Of a stretch of 64,000 nt of DNA, positions 1-14,100 are shown piece by piece. Both the position numbers and the translations under genes were made by a program. Numbering within the stretch: the first letter of the stretch is position 1; each line of letters begins with the position of its first letter. The notes below the pieces were generated by a model that saw only the letters and a program-made list of their open reading frames with translations, had not been told where the DNA came from and searched no databases. Origin of the DNA: Siphlonurus alternatus (lineage: Eukaryota; Arthropoda; Insecta; Ephemeroptera; Siphlonuridae); NCBI GenBank assembly GCA_949825025.1, contig OX463778.1, forward strand, positions 52,578,364 to 52,642,363, read 5' to 3'.

Positions 1-3000
1 GATTTTTAATTTTGGGACAGTTAAAGAGCATCAATTCTACGTATTTTAAAGATTCCAAATTCGCCACGCCTCCACAGCAAAGCTCACAAACAGAGCAAGG
101 GTTCATGCCGTCCCTTGGTGTACAGTAACAAGATTATAAAAAAGTTCTTCTTTTGAGGAAAGAGTGAAGACGAGTGAAGATGAACTAGAAAAATGCAACG
201 CGACGAGAATATCTGAGTCTTGCAAAGAGAAATGTTTTTAAAGAAATAACCTACCAGAAAGACCCTGCTGAACTTATTTTTGCTCCACATGTGTTTGTTA
301 CTACCTGTATATAAGACTTGGTGTTTTTATACTTAAATTTTTAACTGTATATTGAGTTAATTACTAAAAAAAAAAAAAACTAGAAATTTGAATTATATTA
401 TAGAAAACAACAATGATATCATCAAATAAATAATCTAACTAAATTTAGTGAGGTATAATCTCTCTTAGTCTTAAAGCACAATGGGTTGCTAGGAATTATT
501 TATTTCTACTCTCCAACAAGTCACTCGTATGGTTCAAACAGTACACTTTTTCATTATTATGTTTTGAAAGTTTTGTAAAACAAATTTCAATCATAAGCGT
601 ATTTTATAATATTTCACTTTCCCCAATTAGCTGGAAATTGAGTGTTGGCGAAACTTCAGTACGTTCACATGACGGTGTTTAATACACGATGGATTATGTT
701 ATTCTTGTGAGGTGTCATCGACGAATATGTATGTAAAGATGCCGGTGACAGAAGGCGGGTGGTTTCGGCTGCGAAGCCCCGGTGAGTAGGAGGGTCGGTG
801 AGCGTTGAAGGGTCTGGGCGTGAGGCTGCCTGGAACCGCCGTCGGTGCAGATCTTGGTGGTATATAGTAGCAAACACACCGTCATGTGAACGTAGAGAAT
901 GTATCGAAATGAAAGTAAACTTTATTTGTTTTGACAAAATAATGAAGAAGCTTGTTAAAGATGACAAAATATTTTTATTTCATTGCTCGTTTGTTGTAAA
1001 GTCAACTAAAACTTGAGAACGTTCGAGTCTCAAGTTAATTACATGTTGATTTGAAGTCACAAACACACTATGGGCTAATTTATACGAATGAAAATAAATT
1101 CTGTTGAAAAACTCGTTGAAGTTCGGTGTGAATTAAGTTACAAGTCAGTTGCTTACTTGAGAGTTTGTTGTTGACATACCACATCAACTTGTCAACAACA
1201 CGAAATAATACTGAACGATTATATATATATACTAGTGATTAAGCTACAGGAAAAAAATGTAAAGTCTTTCAACCAGGAAATATAATAATTCATAATTTAA
1301 TAATAAAATGAACCATCAGATACAAAACCAGTTATCCGAAAATTGCAACATCTTTCGACGCTAAAAGTAGTTTAATATATTTGCAAACATCAGTTGTCTT
1401 TTTTTTTAAATATTGATAATTATACATGGTTTGGGAAAAATAGAAACTTAAGCAAAATATGCAATCTTCACTAAAATTTTGTATGCATAACATTTTTCAT
1501 CAATTATATATTTTTATTATTTTCAACATTTTGATAAAAAATATATATATAAAAGATAAAAGTGTACTGTACGTTATTTTGCTTTATTCATAATATATTT
1601 TTATATCCTTTTTTTATTCAGTTTAATGGAATCATATCTCATGTATCAATGTGATTAATAAGAAAAAATACATTTACATATTTTTATATACGTATGAGAA
1701 GAGGAATCAAAGTTTTCTATCGGGAAAATTACATAATATTTTCATCGATACTTTTCTTGGTCTGTTAGGTTTAATTTTAACCTCATCGAAGATGCAAAAT
1801 TCTCCCTCCATTTTATAGCAACCCTTCTTCTCACGGGGGATTAAATGATGAAGTGTAGTCATTACGTTTTCCCAACCCTTAAATTCTTAGAAAAAGCTTT
1901 CTATCACGATCTTTCGCATCTTCACGCTGTCGAGATCGCTTTCAATAAAAAATTATAATTGCATCATGCACAATTAATTATAACACTAAATTAATTTGAT
2001 TTATAATTAATTTATATACGTACGATGATGCAATGGTTTATTAGATTATAAACTCATGTTAAAATATAATAAAAAAAAAACACTCCATCTAGTTTTTTTT
2101 TTATTTCTTAATAGTAAAAAAAAAAAAAAAAAAAGTATAAATAATTGAAAGTAAAAAATGAGTGAATTCCAAATCCTCACCACGTCCAGAAGGTATAAAG
2201 AAATTAGAAACATTTTTTTGCAACGTTTCCAAATAAGTTTTTTTTTTCAGCAAGAAGTTTTGAGTTTAATTGAAGTTTTGGAACGTTCAAAGTTACCAAC
2301 AAATTAGCTCGAATTCAATTAAATAAAGTCTCTAAAGAGTTACATACACGCGTTGTCCATAATCCCATTTTCACTTTAAACATCTCGTTTCACAAAGTAA
2401 ACATTAAATTATTAAAAAAATGTAAACCGTACCACAAAAATAAAAAATGGACTGTTCTGTCAATAATAATATAATCCTATAAAAGTTAATAAAATTAATT
2501 CGTTTTATCTTGATTCTTTAATTACTTTTTTTAAATTTTAGTAGTTTATATACGTTAAGCTTTTGAGTAATTTGATAAAAGTGCTCATAAAATTACTTAG
2601 TGATTTTCACTGACAAGTAGTTCATATTTTACCAATTATTTTAATAACTACGTAAATCAAACATCGAATTAATTTGATCGACTTCTCTCAATACAGTGCA
2701 GTTTAGTGTCATTTTTTACAACATTTTTTTACATCATATATTATGATCTTTGTAATTTTATACATCAAAGTAAAACAGGAAAAAATTGAGCTCTGCGGTG
2801 TATATTCGAGTTATAGATTATTCATTATTTATATCCGTTTAATATCTTAATTTTAAATCTAACATGGGCAATATAGAAATTTTCCCCTCTCTCAATTTTT
2901 TTAACATTGGCCTTACGCATGGAGACAGCCTCTTGTCTGAAATTTGGTTCTGAGTTCTTCTAGTCGTAGTGGCAACAAATTAATCGTGTTAAGGACGTTG

Positions 3001-3167
3001 CATGTTCAAGGTCGTTCTTCCCCGTAGATAAGTGAACACCACCATAACCATCATCATCAAACTATATGGCGTCATATCCTTAAAGAAAAAGCTAGTGGAG
3101 GTATATGAAGTTGCATCGATCGTGGACTTCATGGACTCTCTGTGGTAGTTGTGTCATACCAACGTTC
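1..3167. other. No supportable gene
   Basis: AT-rich DNA with poly-A and poly-T runs. A GC-rich patch at about 690-870 contains CCCCGGTGAGTAGG, which looks like a donor, but neither strand gives a recognisable protein. The block at 2862-2955 is a dispersed repeat. Confidence 0.6.
2862..2955. repeat. Dispersed repeat sharing the interior of the GGCGCGGATCC MITE
   Basis: AACATGGGCAATATAGAAAT, AACATTGGCCTTACGCATGG and GAAATTTGGTTCTG match the repeats near 35150 and 41150. No terminal repeats are recognisable. Confidence 0.55.
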
Positions 3168-3369
3168 CTTTATACAGGTTAAGACACGCACGCATTTCGT
3201 ACGTCAATTTTGGTAAATTTTCAGGCCCCATTGCACCGCGAAATTTCAAAAATAGCATTGCATGATGGGCGCATTCAAAATTTCGCGGCACGATGTGGCC
3301 AAAAATACTTGAACGTGATTGGCTAAGCCCTTTAACAATGGTCCAATCGGTGACTTAACCTGTATAAAG
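3168..3369. mobile_element. 202-bp inverted-repeat MITE
   Basis: CTTTATACAGGTTAAG at one end and CTTAACCTGTATAAAG at the other form perfect 16-bp inverted repeats. Inner blocks AAATTTCAAAAAT and CAAAATTTCGCGG also partly pair. Confidence 0.78.
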
Positions 3370-3419
3370 CCAACCTTGTGTTATACAACATTATACATTT
3401 TATATAACGTTAGTTGACA

Positions 3420-3563
3420 CGATTCACGAAGCAGTTAACCAGGTTTCTAACCAAGTTTAGCATAACCACATTTAACTAAGGTGGATTAACATGTAAAACA
3501 GGTATAGTTAATCGTGGTTAAGTTAAACGTGGTTAGGAACCTGGCTAACTGCTTCGTGAATCG
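3420..3563. mobile_element. 144-bp foldback element
   Basis: CGATTCACGAAGCAGTTAAC on the left pairs with GCTAACTGCTTCGTGAATCG on the right. The arms extend inward through CAGGTTTCTAACCA and TGGTTAGGAACCTG. It sits about 50 bases from the neighbouring MITE. Confidence 0.75.
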
Positions 3564-3611
3564 CACCCAGTATATCCATCTAAAATGACGGAAGAATAAA
3601 TTATGCATTAG

Positions 3612-4012
3612 CAATAGACAATAATGGTTGCATTTTTTTATTTCATAATTAGAAAATATACATTAAATTAAGCTTTTCTGAAATTTTTTCAGATTTTTTG
3701 GAGTGCGGGAACTAATTTTAAAAAAATATTTAAAATGTCTGAATTTGGGTGGTACACATGATGGGACAACCGTGACGTCATCGACAGCCAATCACAGCAG
3801 CCGTGAGACATCATCAACAGCCAATCACAGCACGACAAATGACGTCACGGTTGTCCCATCAGATGTACCATGGCACCCAAATTCAGGTATTTTAAATATT
3901 TTTTTAAAATTAGTTCCCGCACTCCAAAAAATCTGATAAAATTCAGAAAAGCATAATTTTAGGTATATTTTCTAAATATGAAATAAAAAAATGAAACCAT
4001 TATTGTCTATTG
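3612..4012. mobile_element. Foldback MITE family B, copy 1, carrying CRE and CCAAT motifs
   Basis: The ends are CAATAGACAATAATGG and its complement, flanked by TA. The arms pair through most of the element. The centre has two perfect TGACGTCA sites (3773-3780 and 3840-3847) and two copies of CAGCCAATCACAGCA. Almost the same sequence recurs at 25249-25639. An open frame across it is a by-product. Confidence 0.85.
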
Positions 4013-7000
4013 TGAATCATGCTATTAAATTTAAGAGTATAAAAATGTATCATGTGTTAATATAATGTGTTAATGTTTTATACTAAATTTTTATTTTATA
4101 AACACGATTTATGAAAGAATTTGAAAAATAAGCTACGTATGATATAATTATTACACTTTGTAATTCTGGTGTGGTATATTACCTGTACAGCCTGAAGGCA
4201 CAAGTATGTAACACTTCAAAATGTTAATTGTGTTGTTGTAACAAGTTTAATTACATACATCATAATAATTTAACATTACATCATGTAAATAATTTACATT
4301 AAATTATACTACCTTCGTACTTGAAAAATGTAAAAAATTGTGTATTTCTGATTTTTAACAAAGTTTTATTCGTATAATTTTTTTTTTTTTACTTTTCTAG
4401 GTCATAAATTTTAATTAAAGTAAAAAGTAGAATTTTATTTTTTTAAACATTCATATATTCCAATTACTCAGTCGCTTGAATTGTATGATAATATACAGTC
4501 CTTTGTATACAGCATGTATGCAAAAATATCACGGTTTATAACAGAGAGAGGTGTTGACAATAAATTAATAAAATAAACAAATTCCCACAAGCCAACAAAC
4601 AAGTAACGTGATATAAACAACAATAAACTGTATAATCTGGAAACTTCATGACGGAAACTTTTGATAATGTTATTATAATGAAGTCTCGTTTTCAAAATGT
4701 TAATTCACAAAGGTTATGGAAATTTGAGTAGCTTGTTTCTGGTGGAATGTTATTAGTAAACCACTCTATTCCATTAATGAAGTTAAAAATTGGAAACTAA
4801 AAGTGTATGGATTTTAACTTTAAAAGATTCTGATTAGCAATTAACAAAATACTGAACATATTTTGTCAATGTGGTTCTATTTTCTGTAAAAATATTTTGT
4901 CAAACTTCAATGCTTTTATTTTATCAAATTCCTCTTGGTATATATTATCATTTTATATTTAATTAATATGTATAGTATATATGCAGCAGTATATACTGTT
5001 ACACAATGCATTATAGCTACGTGTAAGACCAAGTGGTATCATGAAAATTCATTTCTCTTTAACTCTCTCTAATACATAATATATACAACTATATATTTAA
5101 TCTGTAGAGTATGCAGCAGTATATATAATACTGTTATGTATATAATGCATAGCTACGTGAGACCAAGTGGTATTTTCATATCAAAAAACTCATTTCTCTC
5201 CAACATTATTCTTTGGTTTAGCTGCAATGGTGTTGATAATAGAATATGCAAATGAGAGAGGCTTTCTGACCCCCCCCCCCCTTCCCTCCAGGGGTCACGC
5301 ACTAACGTGTTTTTGTTGTTTTCAGATGGAGAGACTGCAGCGCCACTCACCACCAACTCGGGGCAGGGGGCCACATCCCCCCCCCCCTCTTTCGCTTCCT
5401 TCAACACCATGGATGGCAAAAAGAAGATAAGCTAACGTATTATAAAAATCAATTGTCAATTAAATTGATAGTACGTCTTCAATCAAAGACATATTCCACC
5501 TAATGTATTGGAAAATTAAAATAAAATTCAATGTAAAAAATAAAAAAAAAAAAAAATCGTGAAAATCTTTCGATGTTGCTTTCGTTTTAATGTAGAAAAA
5601 TAATATTGTCTTCGAATATGATGGTTTATTTTGTGATACAAGTTTCACTTTTAATCAATGTAGATCTGAACAAATGAGTTTTTGAGTACATTATTTCTAA
5701 TTAAAAAAGAACGTTGTGCATTTACAATACGTGTTGATTTATTTTATATTTATAATTAAATAAACAGAAATCAAAATTTAATATGAAATATAAGAAATAA
5801 TGAAGCAAACACAAGCAAATTTTAATATAATGCTTTATTGCTTATATTTTCATATTAATAAATTTAATGTTTTTACAAATTATTTAATTTTTAGTCAAAA
5901 TAAAATACGCTAATATTGTGTGTTCAGTCAGAGTATGCAGGTTATTAATGTTGCATGTAGCTTCTAACTATACGAAAAAATGTGTACAAAATTCATACAA
6001 TTTCTGCAGTGGTACACCGTAACTTATAAAAAATTGTCACAATGTTTAGAATTACATTCGATTTGGTGAAAAGTAGCGTTCGAGATAAGTTCGGTAGCCG
6101 AGGATTTATCAATTTGAAGTTATAAAGAAGGTAAGTTATCCCACAAGAGTCCCGCGCCTCCAGAGACCACGTGACAAGAAAGTCCATCAAGTAATAAATT
6201 TTATTAATTTAGTCTAAATTCAGATTTGGGAAGCAAATTTTTTTCTTTATCATAAACATGTTACAAAAAGAAAATGGTTCAATAAATATAACTATGTGCA
6301 TCGTGCATGCATTTTGATTAGTAAATTTATCAAAATTGTTAATATTTAAATACAATTCTCGCTATATCGTAAATGTACCTTTTTTACGCTTTTTTATTTG
6401 TGCAGTAAAAAAAAAAAATCATGCGGAGATTTAAATTGTATGACTGACTGCATTCCGTGCATGATCTTTCTCTTGGTTTTAAAATTATTAAGTAAACCTG
6501 TAAATCAGTTAATTATAATTACATTTGACATAATAATTATAATGTATCATAATAGAAATACATTATACAATATAAAGTTTGAAATATTATAGTAAAGCCC
6601 TTCTCTACTTTCAGTATTGGTCTCATAATGAATATTCAGTAACAAAATCAGCTGCTATTGTTAATTTTGAACAAAAGAAGCATTAAATATTACGTAACTG
6701 ATAGTACAATTCGTGTTACGCCTGCACGTCCTTTTAAATTTTATATAATACCACTGCTGCTAATGCCTCATAACAGCTAAAATTATATTTTAATTTGATC
6801 ATTTTATCTAATTTTTTTACGGCACGATCAATAGATTTCATCGTTTTTTTAAAAAACTCCTGATAATAAAAACTTAATATAAAAGAATCATGGGTGAAGA
6901 GTGTGACACTACATAGCATTGTGTCGGAAAAACTGAACATACAATATCCATGCTTTATCAATGTTATTTTTTATGTTGTCAAACGTTGAGGGACCACAAA

Positions 7001-7190
7001 ATGCTAAAAACCATCCTCCTTAGCATTACCAAGAACTTCTCTGTCGAACGCCGCGTCATTGGCAAGTAAGTGTAAAGAGGATGAATCGTTTCGTCAATTT
7101 TCTTCGTTTTATTTTCTCCTGAAATTCTTTGCTTTGTGGCTTTATAAACTTTTTTTTTTGCACTTTTTCAACCGATTTGTAGGTCTAGTC
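4013..7190. other. No supportable gene
   Basis: Apart from the local duplication at 4979-5200 and short C or A runs (5270-5283, 5540-5555) I see nothing functional. Small open frames have low-complexity translations. Confidence 0.6.
4979..5200. repeat. Local direct duplication, two units of about 90 bp
   Basis: ATATGCAGCAGTATATACTG, TAGCTACGTGTAAGACCAAG and CATTTCTCTTTAAC at 4979-5065 recur with changes at 5109-5200 (GTATGCAGCAGTATATATAA, TAGCTACGTGAGACCAAGTG). No gene is associated. Confidence 0.7.
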
Positions 7191-7371
7191 AAGGCGCGGA
7201 TCCAAGGGGGGGCGATGGGGGCGATCGCTCCCCCCCCCCAAAAAAGGTCCCAAAATACATTGAAGGTATTACCACCCCCCACCCATTGCCCCCCTCCCAC
7301 TCCAAAATTTAACATTGCGGGATAGGGCACCGCCCCCCCCCCCCCCAAAGCCGCGGGCTGGATCCGCCCCT
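7191..7371. mobile_element. GGCGCGGATCC-type MITE, copy 1
   Basis: The ends AAGGCGCGGATCCAAGG and CTGGATCCGCCCCTG form the inverted repeat. GGTCTAGTC flanks both sides (7182-7190 and 7372-7380) as a probable target duplication. The interior is C/G homopolymer-rich. ORFs here reflect those tracts and are not genes. Confidence 0.78.
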
Positions 7372-7380
7372 GGTCTAGTC

Positions 7381-10300
7381 GGTCCTTGTTTATGTGAGGG
7401 GTACAATATGGAACATTTTAATTTATTGGTTACATATTTCAAATTTTAATTAGCATTGTGACACAACTGTCCTTTGTCCATATCTAAGCCACGATGTTAT
7501 TGTAAATATTATAGGTTTAAATGTCATAATAAAAATAATGAATGTATTAAATTTTATTCCAACAAAATTCTTTTCGAAATTGGTCTTTCAAGGAATAATA
7601 TTAATTAACAAATTCAATCGTTTAAATCTTAGCTGAAGATTTAATTAGTTAAAATATATCTGTACAGTGTTTATAATTGCGTTAAAATGGCAGCCATTTT
7701 GGGCTCAAGATTTCAAAATATGTGGTGCATATCGTGGGCTGAGAATGCAAGTGATTTATCTCCACTTTGCAATAAGGGCCATAACCTTGCATTGGAAGAC
7801 AGAAAGTGGACCTTATGCCTAGCGGAGATAAACTACTGAAATTCTTACCTGATGATTTTTAGTTTTAATTAGTCAGGTTTTCACATTTTGAGCTAGGTAT
7901 TAAATGTTATAAATGTACATGGACGAAAATGCCATTTTTTTAAAAATGTTCTTCCTTCCTGAGTTGAATTATTTATACATATTATTAGGCGTGGATTTAA
8001 AATAAATAATAACATATAGGGATTAAGGAAATATAAATTGGGATGGGGGAAATATCTGTTCTGCAAATTTAAAATTGGAGAGGGGGGGGGATCTAAATCC
8101 ACGCCCGTGGTGCATTTTATTTCTTAATTTGCATTAAAAGCACAAAAGCATAAAAATTTGTTTATATCATTTAACTTTTAAAAAAGTTTTATAAAAATAT
8201 ATTGTATTATAATTATAATATGTATGTATTGTGTATATATAAAAATGGGTTAATTTAAAATAAGAACTTTTTTTTTTTAGATTAACATTAGTTACTAACG
8301 CTTTTGCTAATGACAAAAAATATTATATACAGTAATTATAAAAAAATATATAGCCCATGTTATCGCACAATAAATAAATTATTGTAACATTGTACACATG
8401 AATGGTGTACAAGTTATTTATGTATGATAAAAGAAAAAGATTAGAATAAATGTAGCATTATAAAAAAAACATGTTTTTATTTTATCATTCCTATCATCGA
8501 ATGCATGACATGACGTGAGTTTGAATTATTTTATATAAAATATTGATTTCAGCTGCTCAACAGTGGAACACAATATCACTGTAAATGAATTTTATAAATA
8601 AATAAAAGACAGTAAAAAAACTTCAGCGTAACAGTTTTGTTTTTATGATTTTTGCATCACAGTAGAGTTAGTAAAATTACTGAATACATTCCTCTAAACG
8701 TCAATCTAGCTTCCTTGCATGGGTAATATTTTACACACACTAATATCACTTCAGTATAAGGGTGAGAATACGTTATAATTTTTTTAATTGAAAATTTACG
8801 AGGTTTTCTCATTTTTAATTAACTTTCAAAACTTTGTTAATCGATTTTTTTTTTTTAGTTATTTCTACACCTACAAGAATATCACGCATGAACTTCAGCA
8901 TGTTTTTTATTGTACAGAAATGGTCAAAAAAACTGGTACACTTGTTGCAATGAACACTCCGCTTTCCATGTGAAGATGTGGCAACACTGTCAGTTGACTA
9001 ACAGTAATCTTCTATAGCAGAAAAAACAGACAACGTTGCCAGGTACGTCGAGATCGGTGCAGCTAACTATCCGGGTGGTACGACCATAACTGTGCACTAA
9101 TTTATACTATTACCATTGACCTCACCGATAGATGGCATTGAAAACAGCCTCTATAGAGTCAGTATGACTTAACTACACGTGTACTTTAGCCAGTAGCAAA
9201 GCTCTGATATTAAAACAATGACACTTTTAAAATAACTCAGGTAAATTCAGAGTCCATAAGTTCTATTATTGTCTTAATGACGTCATTTCCTATTGCTAGG
9301 TATGTCGTGCATTTTCGTGAATATTCGGTTCTGGTCTCTGTTAAAAAAACTTCGAACAGTATTCAAATATGGACCAGGCGTCCCTTCTGTATTAGCCTTC
9401 AATGAGTCCGGATTTCCCCTGGGTCCATCTGAATGGAAACAAGGCCAATCCGACTCTGCAACTCAAATTAATTAAAAAATCATTACCGAATTGCACGGTT
9501 TATATTCTTGAAATAACACACTTAATACTCTTCAGCTGATAAACTCGACGTAATTTATAGAATAGGAAATCGATAACTCGTGAATTTCCGGCTACTTCCG
9601 GTTTGAATGAAGGTTAAATTGACTGTGGCTATGACGTCACCCAAGTTCGAGTGAGGACATGATTGAAGATTTGATACCCCCGTGGGGAATCCCCGCACAC
9701 TTTCACTTGACCCCCAAGAGGACAATCTGACCTCTATAATGTGACCTCCAGTCTTTCGTCACGTACTCGGAAATAATTGGAAAATATATCGCCAATAAAT
9801 GTAATAAAAAATCAATCTATAAAAATAAATCACCTATCGTAAAAATACCTCTTGTACACATTTGTTCGTTATATTATTATGTTATATCAGAGTTTAGTTT
9901 ATTAAAATGTACATGATATTTTAGCTGTGACATAATAATAAAGGAAAACAAATTCTGCTTACTGTTTTATTTATAATATTTTAGATGAAAAAGTAGAAGA
10001 CGCTATATTATACTCTCTATGAAGAAAAATAAGCTACATATTTTACAAAGCTGTATCTTCTACTGCTGAGCTTTAATAAGTTACTGAAATTTCAGCAAAC
10101 TTTAAACTTCCAAGCAATTTGTTTGTAAAGAATTTTCTTCATAGCTGCAATCTGTTAGCATGTAAATAATAAAACATTATATTATTTATTTTTTTTTTTA
10201 TATCACTTACAAAACAGTAAACATTACACATTGCATTTACTAAAAATTTATAAGCATGAAATAATTTGTGTTTTATTGTTTCCTCGTTCTTGGAAATCAC

Positions 10301-10823
10301 TGTAATATGTACGTACAAAAATAAAATAATGAAATTCCTAGAATTTATTTTATACATACATGCTTCATTATTTTACACTTACTGTTTAAATATTATAATG
10401 TAGAGCCACTTTCACGCCAATTTTAATATTTTGTTGCAATTTTTTAACTAAAAACTTCCCCCCCGGTGTTATTCATCGTCTCATATTCAATTTCAGTTGC
10501 CACTTTGGTCAGTTGGTATGACTGGCACATGACGTTAATTTAATGTTCATTCATTTGTAACTATAAGAAATTTATTGATCTTTCTAAAAGACAGGTCATG
10601 CATAAATTCATGTCAACGTGGAGTAAAAATCATCAATCTTTATTTACACCCTTTTGAAATTTTGAATAAATTTGTTTTATTAATCAATTTACCTTAATTT
10701 GAAATTTATATTTTTTTATATCAAGTATTGTACTCTTTGTTTATTTGATTTTTTTTTATTTCAATGATAGCAATATGGGGCCTGATTCAGATAGAATTAA
10801 TCCAGAAAGAACAACCTTTAAAT

Positions 10824-10862
<39 letters not shown>

Positions 10863-12267
10863 TTGGTCATTTTGTTACATAGATCAACCAAGGTTATTTT
10901 ACATAACCTTATTGGTTGAAACAAGTTATTAAAAAGAATAATTCTTCAAGACCCTTATTATCTCTTTAAATTTAATCTTAATTTACAACATTTTTTTTTT
11001 TTTTTTCATCAATTTCCAAACGTACAAACAATATAAAATGCAACACTTTGAATGAAGGAGACCGTCCACGTTCAATGTTAGACTGACGTTCACCGTGGTT
11101 AGTGAGAAAGCTGGTTATCTTGCTTCATTACTATCTTTGTCCCCTTAAGGTATGCAACGTTTTGTGTAGGTGAGTGAAGCGGGTTGCTGAGATGTAGGAG
11201 CCAGCAATCGACTCGATTAAGCGCTCTTTAATACAGCACGTTGAATTTAAATTATTGAAAAATTTTTTGTAAGAGATCTTTATATTTGTATGATAAACTT
11301 TCTTTAGTTTGAAATATTGTTCAAGCTGGTTACATCAACAAAAATGACCTGGAGACGCAAGTGCGGACTCTTTAGTGTTGCATTTCCCCGTTCATTCATA
11401 ATTCAATTGCTTTTCAATTGCACGCCAAATCACACATCATGATACAAATATACAGATATAAATACTTTACTTAACAAGATTAATATTACAGCAGTAATCC
11501 AGTATGGTATCATACTAAGGTGTAATAGCTTCATCATGCACAGTATTGAAGTCTGGTAAGTTAAATTTATTTCGTGAGAGTTGACTCCTTTAAAACGTTT
11601 TGTACATTTCACGTTAGAATTTTCAAAAATAAATCATAATACGATGAATAAATAAAAATAATAATTCTTTTGTGTCCCCCAATCTGAAAATCAATCTTAT
11701 GTGAGATTTATTTGGCTCAAAAGAAATTCATTTCAAATAAATTCTACAAACTTTAATGCAATTTCAATGAAAAAAATATATAAAAAAAAATCACTTAGCT
11801 GAACAATTAAGGTAACAAGTAACTTAAAGAAAAATTAATTTTTACGAAATGAATATTATTAAGCACATGATCATTAATCATAAAAAAAGCTATCTTCTTA
11901 AATTTCGAGTTACAACTCCATATTGTATTACATGAACTTGAAAAAAAAATATGGTATAATTAATATTATAAAGTTCATTATAGACGCAAAACGTGTGTTG
12001 TTTGAGCATCATTATTGTCCTTTATATTAAAAAATGAAAGTTAAATAAGTGAGAAGAAATATGTCATTCAGAGGGTGGGGAGACGTTCTATCTATCGTTA
12101 TATGTATATACTATCCAAAGAATTAATATCTACTAGAAGACTTACCGCCGTGTTAAAGTTTCGTCTCTCCTATTTTAAAAGAAAAACCTGTTTGCGCTTT
12201 TGAAGTGAGCTAACGATGACATGGACACTAGATGTCTCCTTTGTCTGAGGCTATACAGTTCGGCAGG
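7381..12267. other. No supportable gene
   Basis: AT-rich. A weak inverted repeat at about 7749-7842 pairs GATTTATCTCCACTTTGCA with GCGGAGATAAACTACT. A poly-T run of about 32 bases lies at 10828-10859. Perfect TGACGTCA occurs at 9278 and 9632. Confidence 0.55.
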
Positions 12268-12342
12268 GCTAGGGTTGACTTAACGTCACGTGACTCCTAT
12301 TAGTATTGTATTGGAAAGTCCGTGACGTCAATCAACCCTAGC
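12268..12342. mobile_element. Short foldback element with a CRE site
   Basis: GCTAGGGTTGACTTAACGTC pairs with GACGTCAATCAACCCTAGC. It contains TGACGTCA at 12323-12330 and CACGTGA in the left arm. About 75 bp. Confidence 0.6.
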
Positions 12343-12974
12343 ACGGCCGGAGCACGGTCGTAAAAATTGAAGAAAGGGAGGGGAAGTTAGAGAAGGGTGA
12401 GGTTAGAAGGAGGGCAACTCAGCAGAACAATAGCAGATTTTACCGAGGCAATATTGTTATCACGATCGTATTGTGTATTTATTGTTGTCGTTGTCAACAG
12501 GGAATTCTTTTAAATATTTCGTCTAATTTGCTCTCATTTTAAACCATTTTAGAGGAAAAGAAGAGAAAAAGACGAGATTACATATTTTTTCCTCTACTCA
12601 CTACTTGAACATAAAAATGTTAGAAATATTGTTGTCAGGCACTTTAAAAAAACTAATGAAGTGCGGAAAATTATATTTCATAATTATTTTTATTGCTTTA
12701 CTTTTCGATTGTACCAAAATAATGTAAGCACTCATAATAAAAAAAAAATAATCACAGTATCACATGACATTATATTGACTTAAATTAAAAGAAGCATGCG
12801 CTGTCGGGGTCCACCTAATAAACAGTTTTAATATTTATTTATTTATTTTTTAAAAATAATTTTTAGTTTTAATCAGTTTGAAATTATTGAAGATTTACAT
12901 TAAAATGAGAAATCATCCTTAAACCGGGCTTTTAGTTAACGTCAGGAAAATAAAATAAAACTATAATATTATAC

Positions 12975-13014
12975 ATACAAATACACACATATATAATATA
13001 TATATATATATATA

Positions 13015-13062
<48 letters not shown>

Positions 13063-13084
13063 ATGTATATATGTATGTATATAT
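12975..13084. repeat. (TA)n microsatellite
   Basis: A long alternating TA tract with a few interruptions (GTATGTATATATG at the right). Likely length-polymorphic and hard to assemble. Confidence 0.9.
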
Positions 13085-13929
13085 TATTATGATAGTACAA
13101 GAATGTAGAATTGTATATGAATTTTTATTTTACGATAATACGTAACATTCGTAGGATCTTTACTGAAAATATAAATTAATATAATTAATATAGAATGTTA
13201 GAAATGTTGACTCCATTTCATCCTCACATTCATCGAAGATGAAATAAGGTGTGCATTAGAGGTAAAAAGATTAGGTTTATTGTTACTGCATTGGTTGCAA
13301 ATAGATTTGTAAATAAATTACAGTAGAAGAGAAAATATTATTAATTTTTTTACTATTTTATTTATCGATCGAGGAATCCCTAGTTGAAAAATTACGCTTC
13401 AACTTGTCCTGTAATATTTACCTGCAATAATTTTCGTTAATTTCGATCGAAAAAAAAAACAACATAAAATCTTGATCCTTGAAATAAAATTTTAGTAACC
13501 AAGTTTAAAAAAAAAAAAAAAAGAAGAAAAATGTTGATTAATTACAATTGTGAAATTCTGATTTATTTATTTATTATATTTCTGAATAAATATAATAAAT
13601 AAATAAATCAGATTTTCACAATGGCTACTTTTCAGCAAAAATAATGAAAAAAATTAAAATTATTTCTACTGATTGTTCGACTTTATTTAAAATAACATTC
13701 TCTATTTTTAAATTGGCGAATCAATTTTATAAAGCATTGAAAAATTAAATTGTAAAATTAAAAAAATATCATGACTATATTAATATTGATTGAATGTTAC
13801 AAAATGAACATAATTTATAATAAATATTATATATTAATATTTCTAAAGTGCTGCTACTGAAGACGATAATGCACCTGCTTCTATTTAAAAGAATGACTTT
13901 AGTCATTGTTATCCTCTGGCCATTCATCC

Positions 13930-14099
13930 CTAGCATACCTTCCCCCCACTCCGGCCAGCTAGATCTGCCCGTCGCCTTCTTTTACTTCCCCTCTCTGCTC
14001 TGAACAAACTCGATCCGTCGATCGCGACTGTCGCGATACCTTGCGTCCATGTCTTAAAGCTTTCTGCTAAGATAAAGTGGACGAAAGCCGCCATAAGCG
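13930..14099 (+). promoter_or_regulatory. CpG-containing block ending in a strong splice donor; possible first exon
   Basis: In otherwise AT-rich DNA this stretch is C/G-rich with several CpGs (GATCCGTCGATCGCGACTGT). It ends in AAGCG|GTAAGTC at 14100, a strong plus-strand donor. The only ATG inside opens a three-codon frame, so if it is an exon it is probably 5' untranslated. No downstream coding exon is seen within the next several kilobases on this strand. Confidence 0.3.
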
Positions 14100-14100
14100 G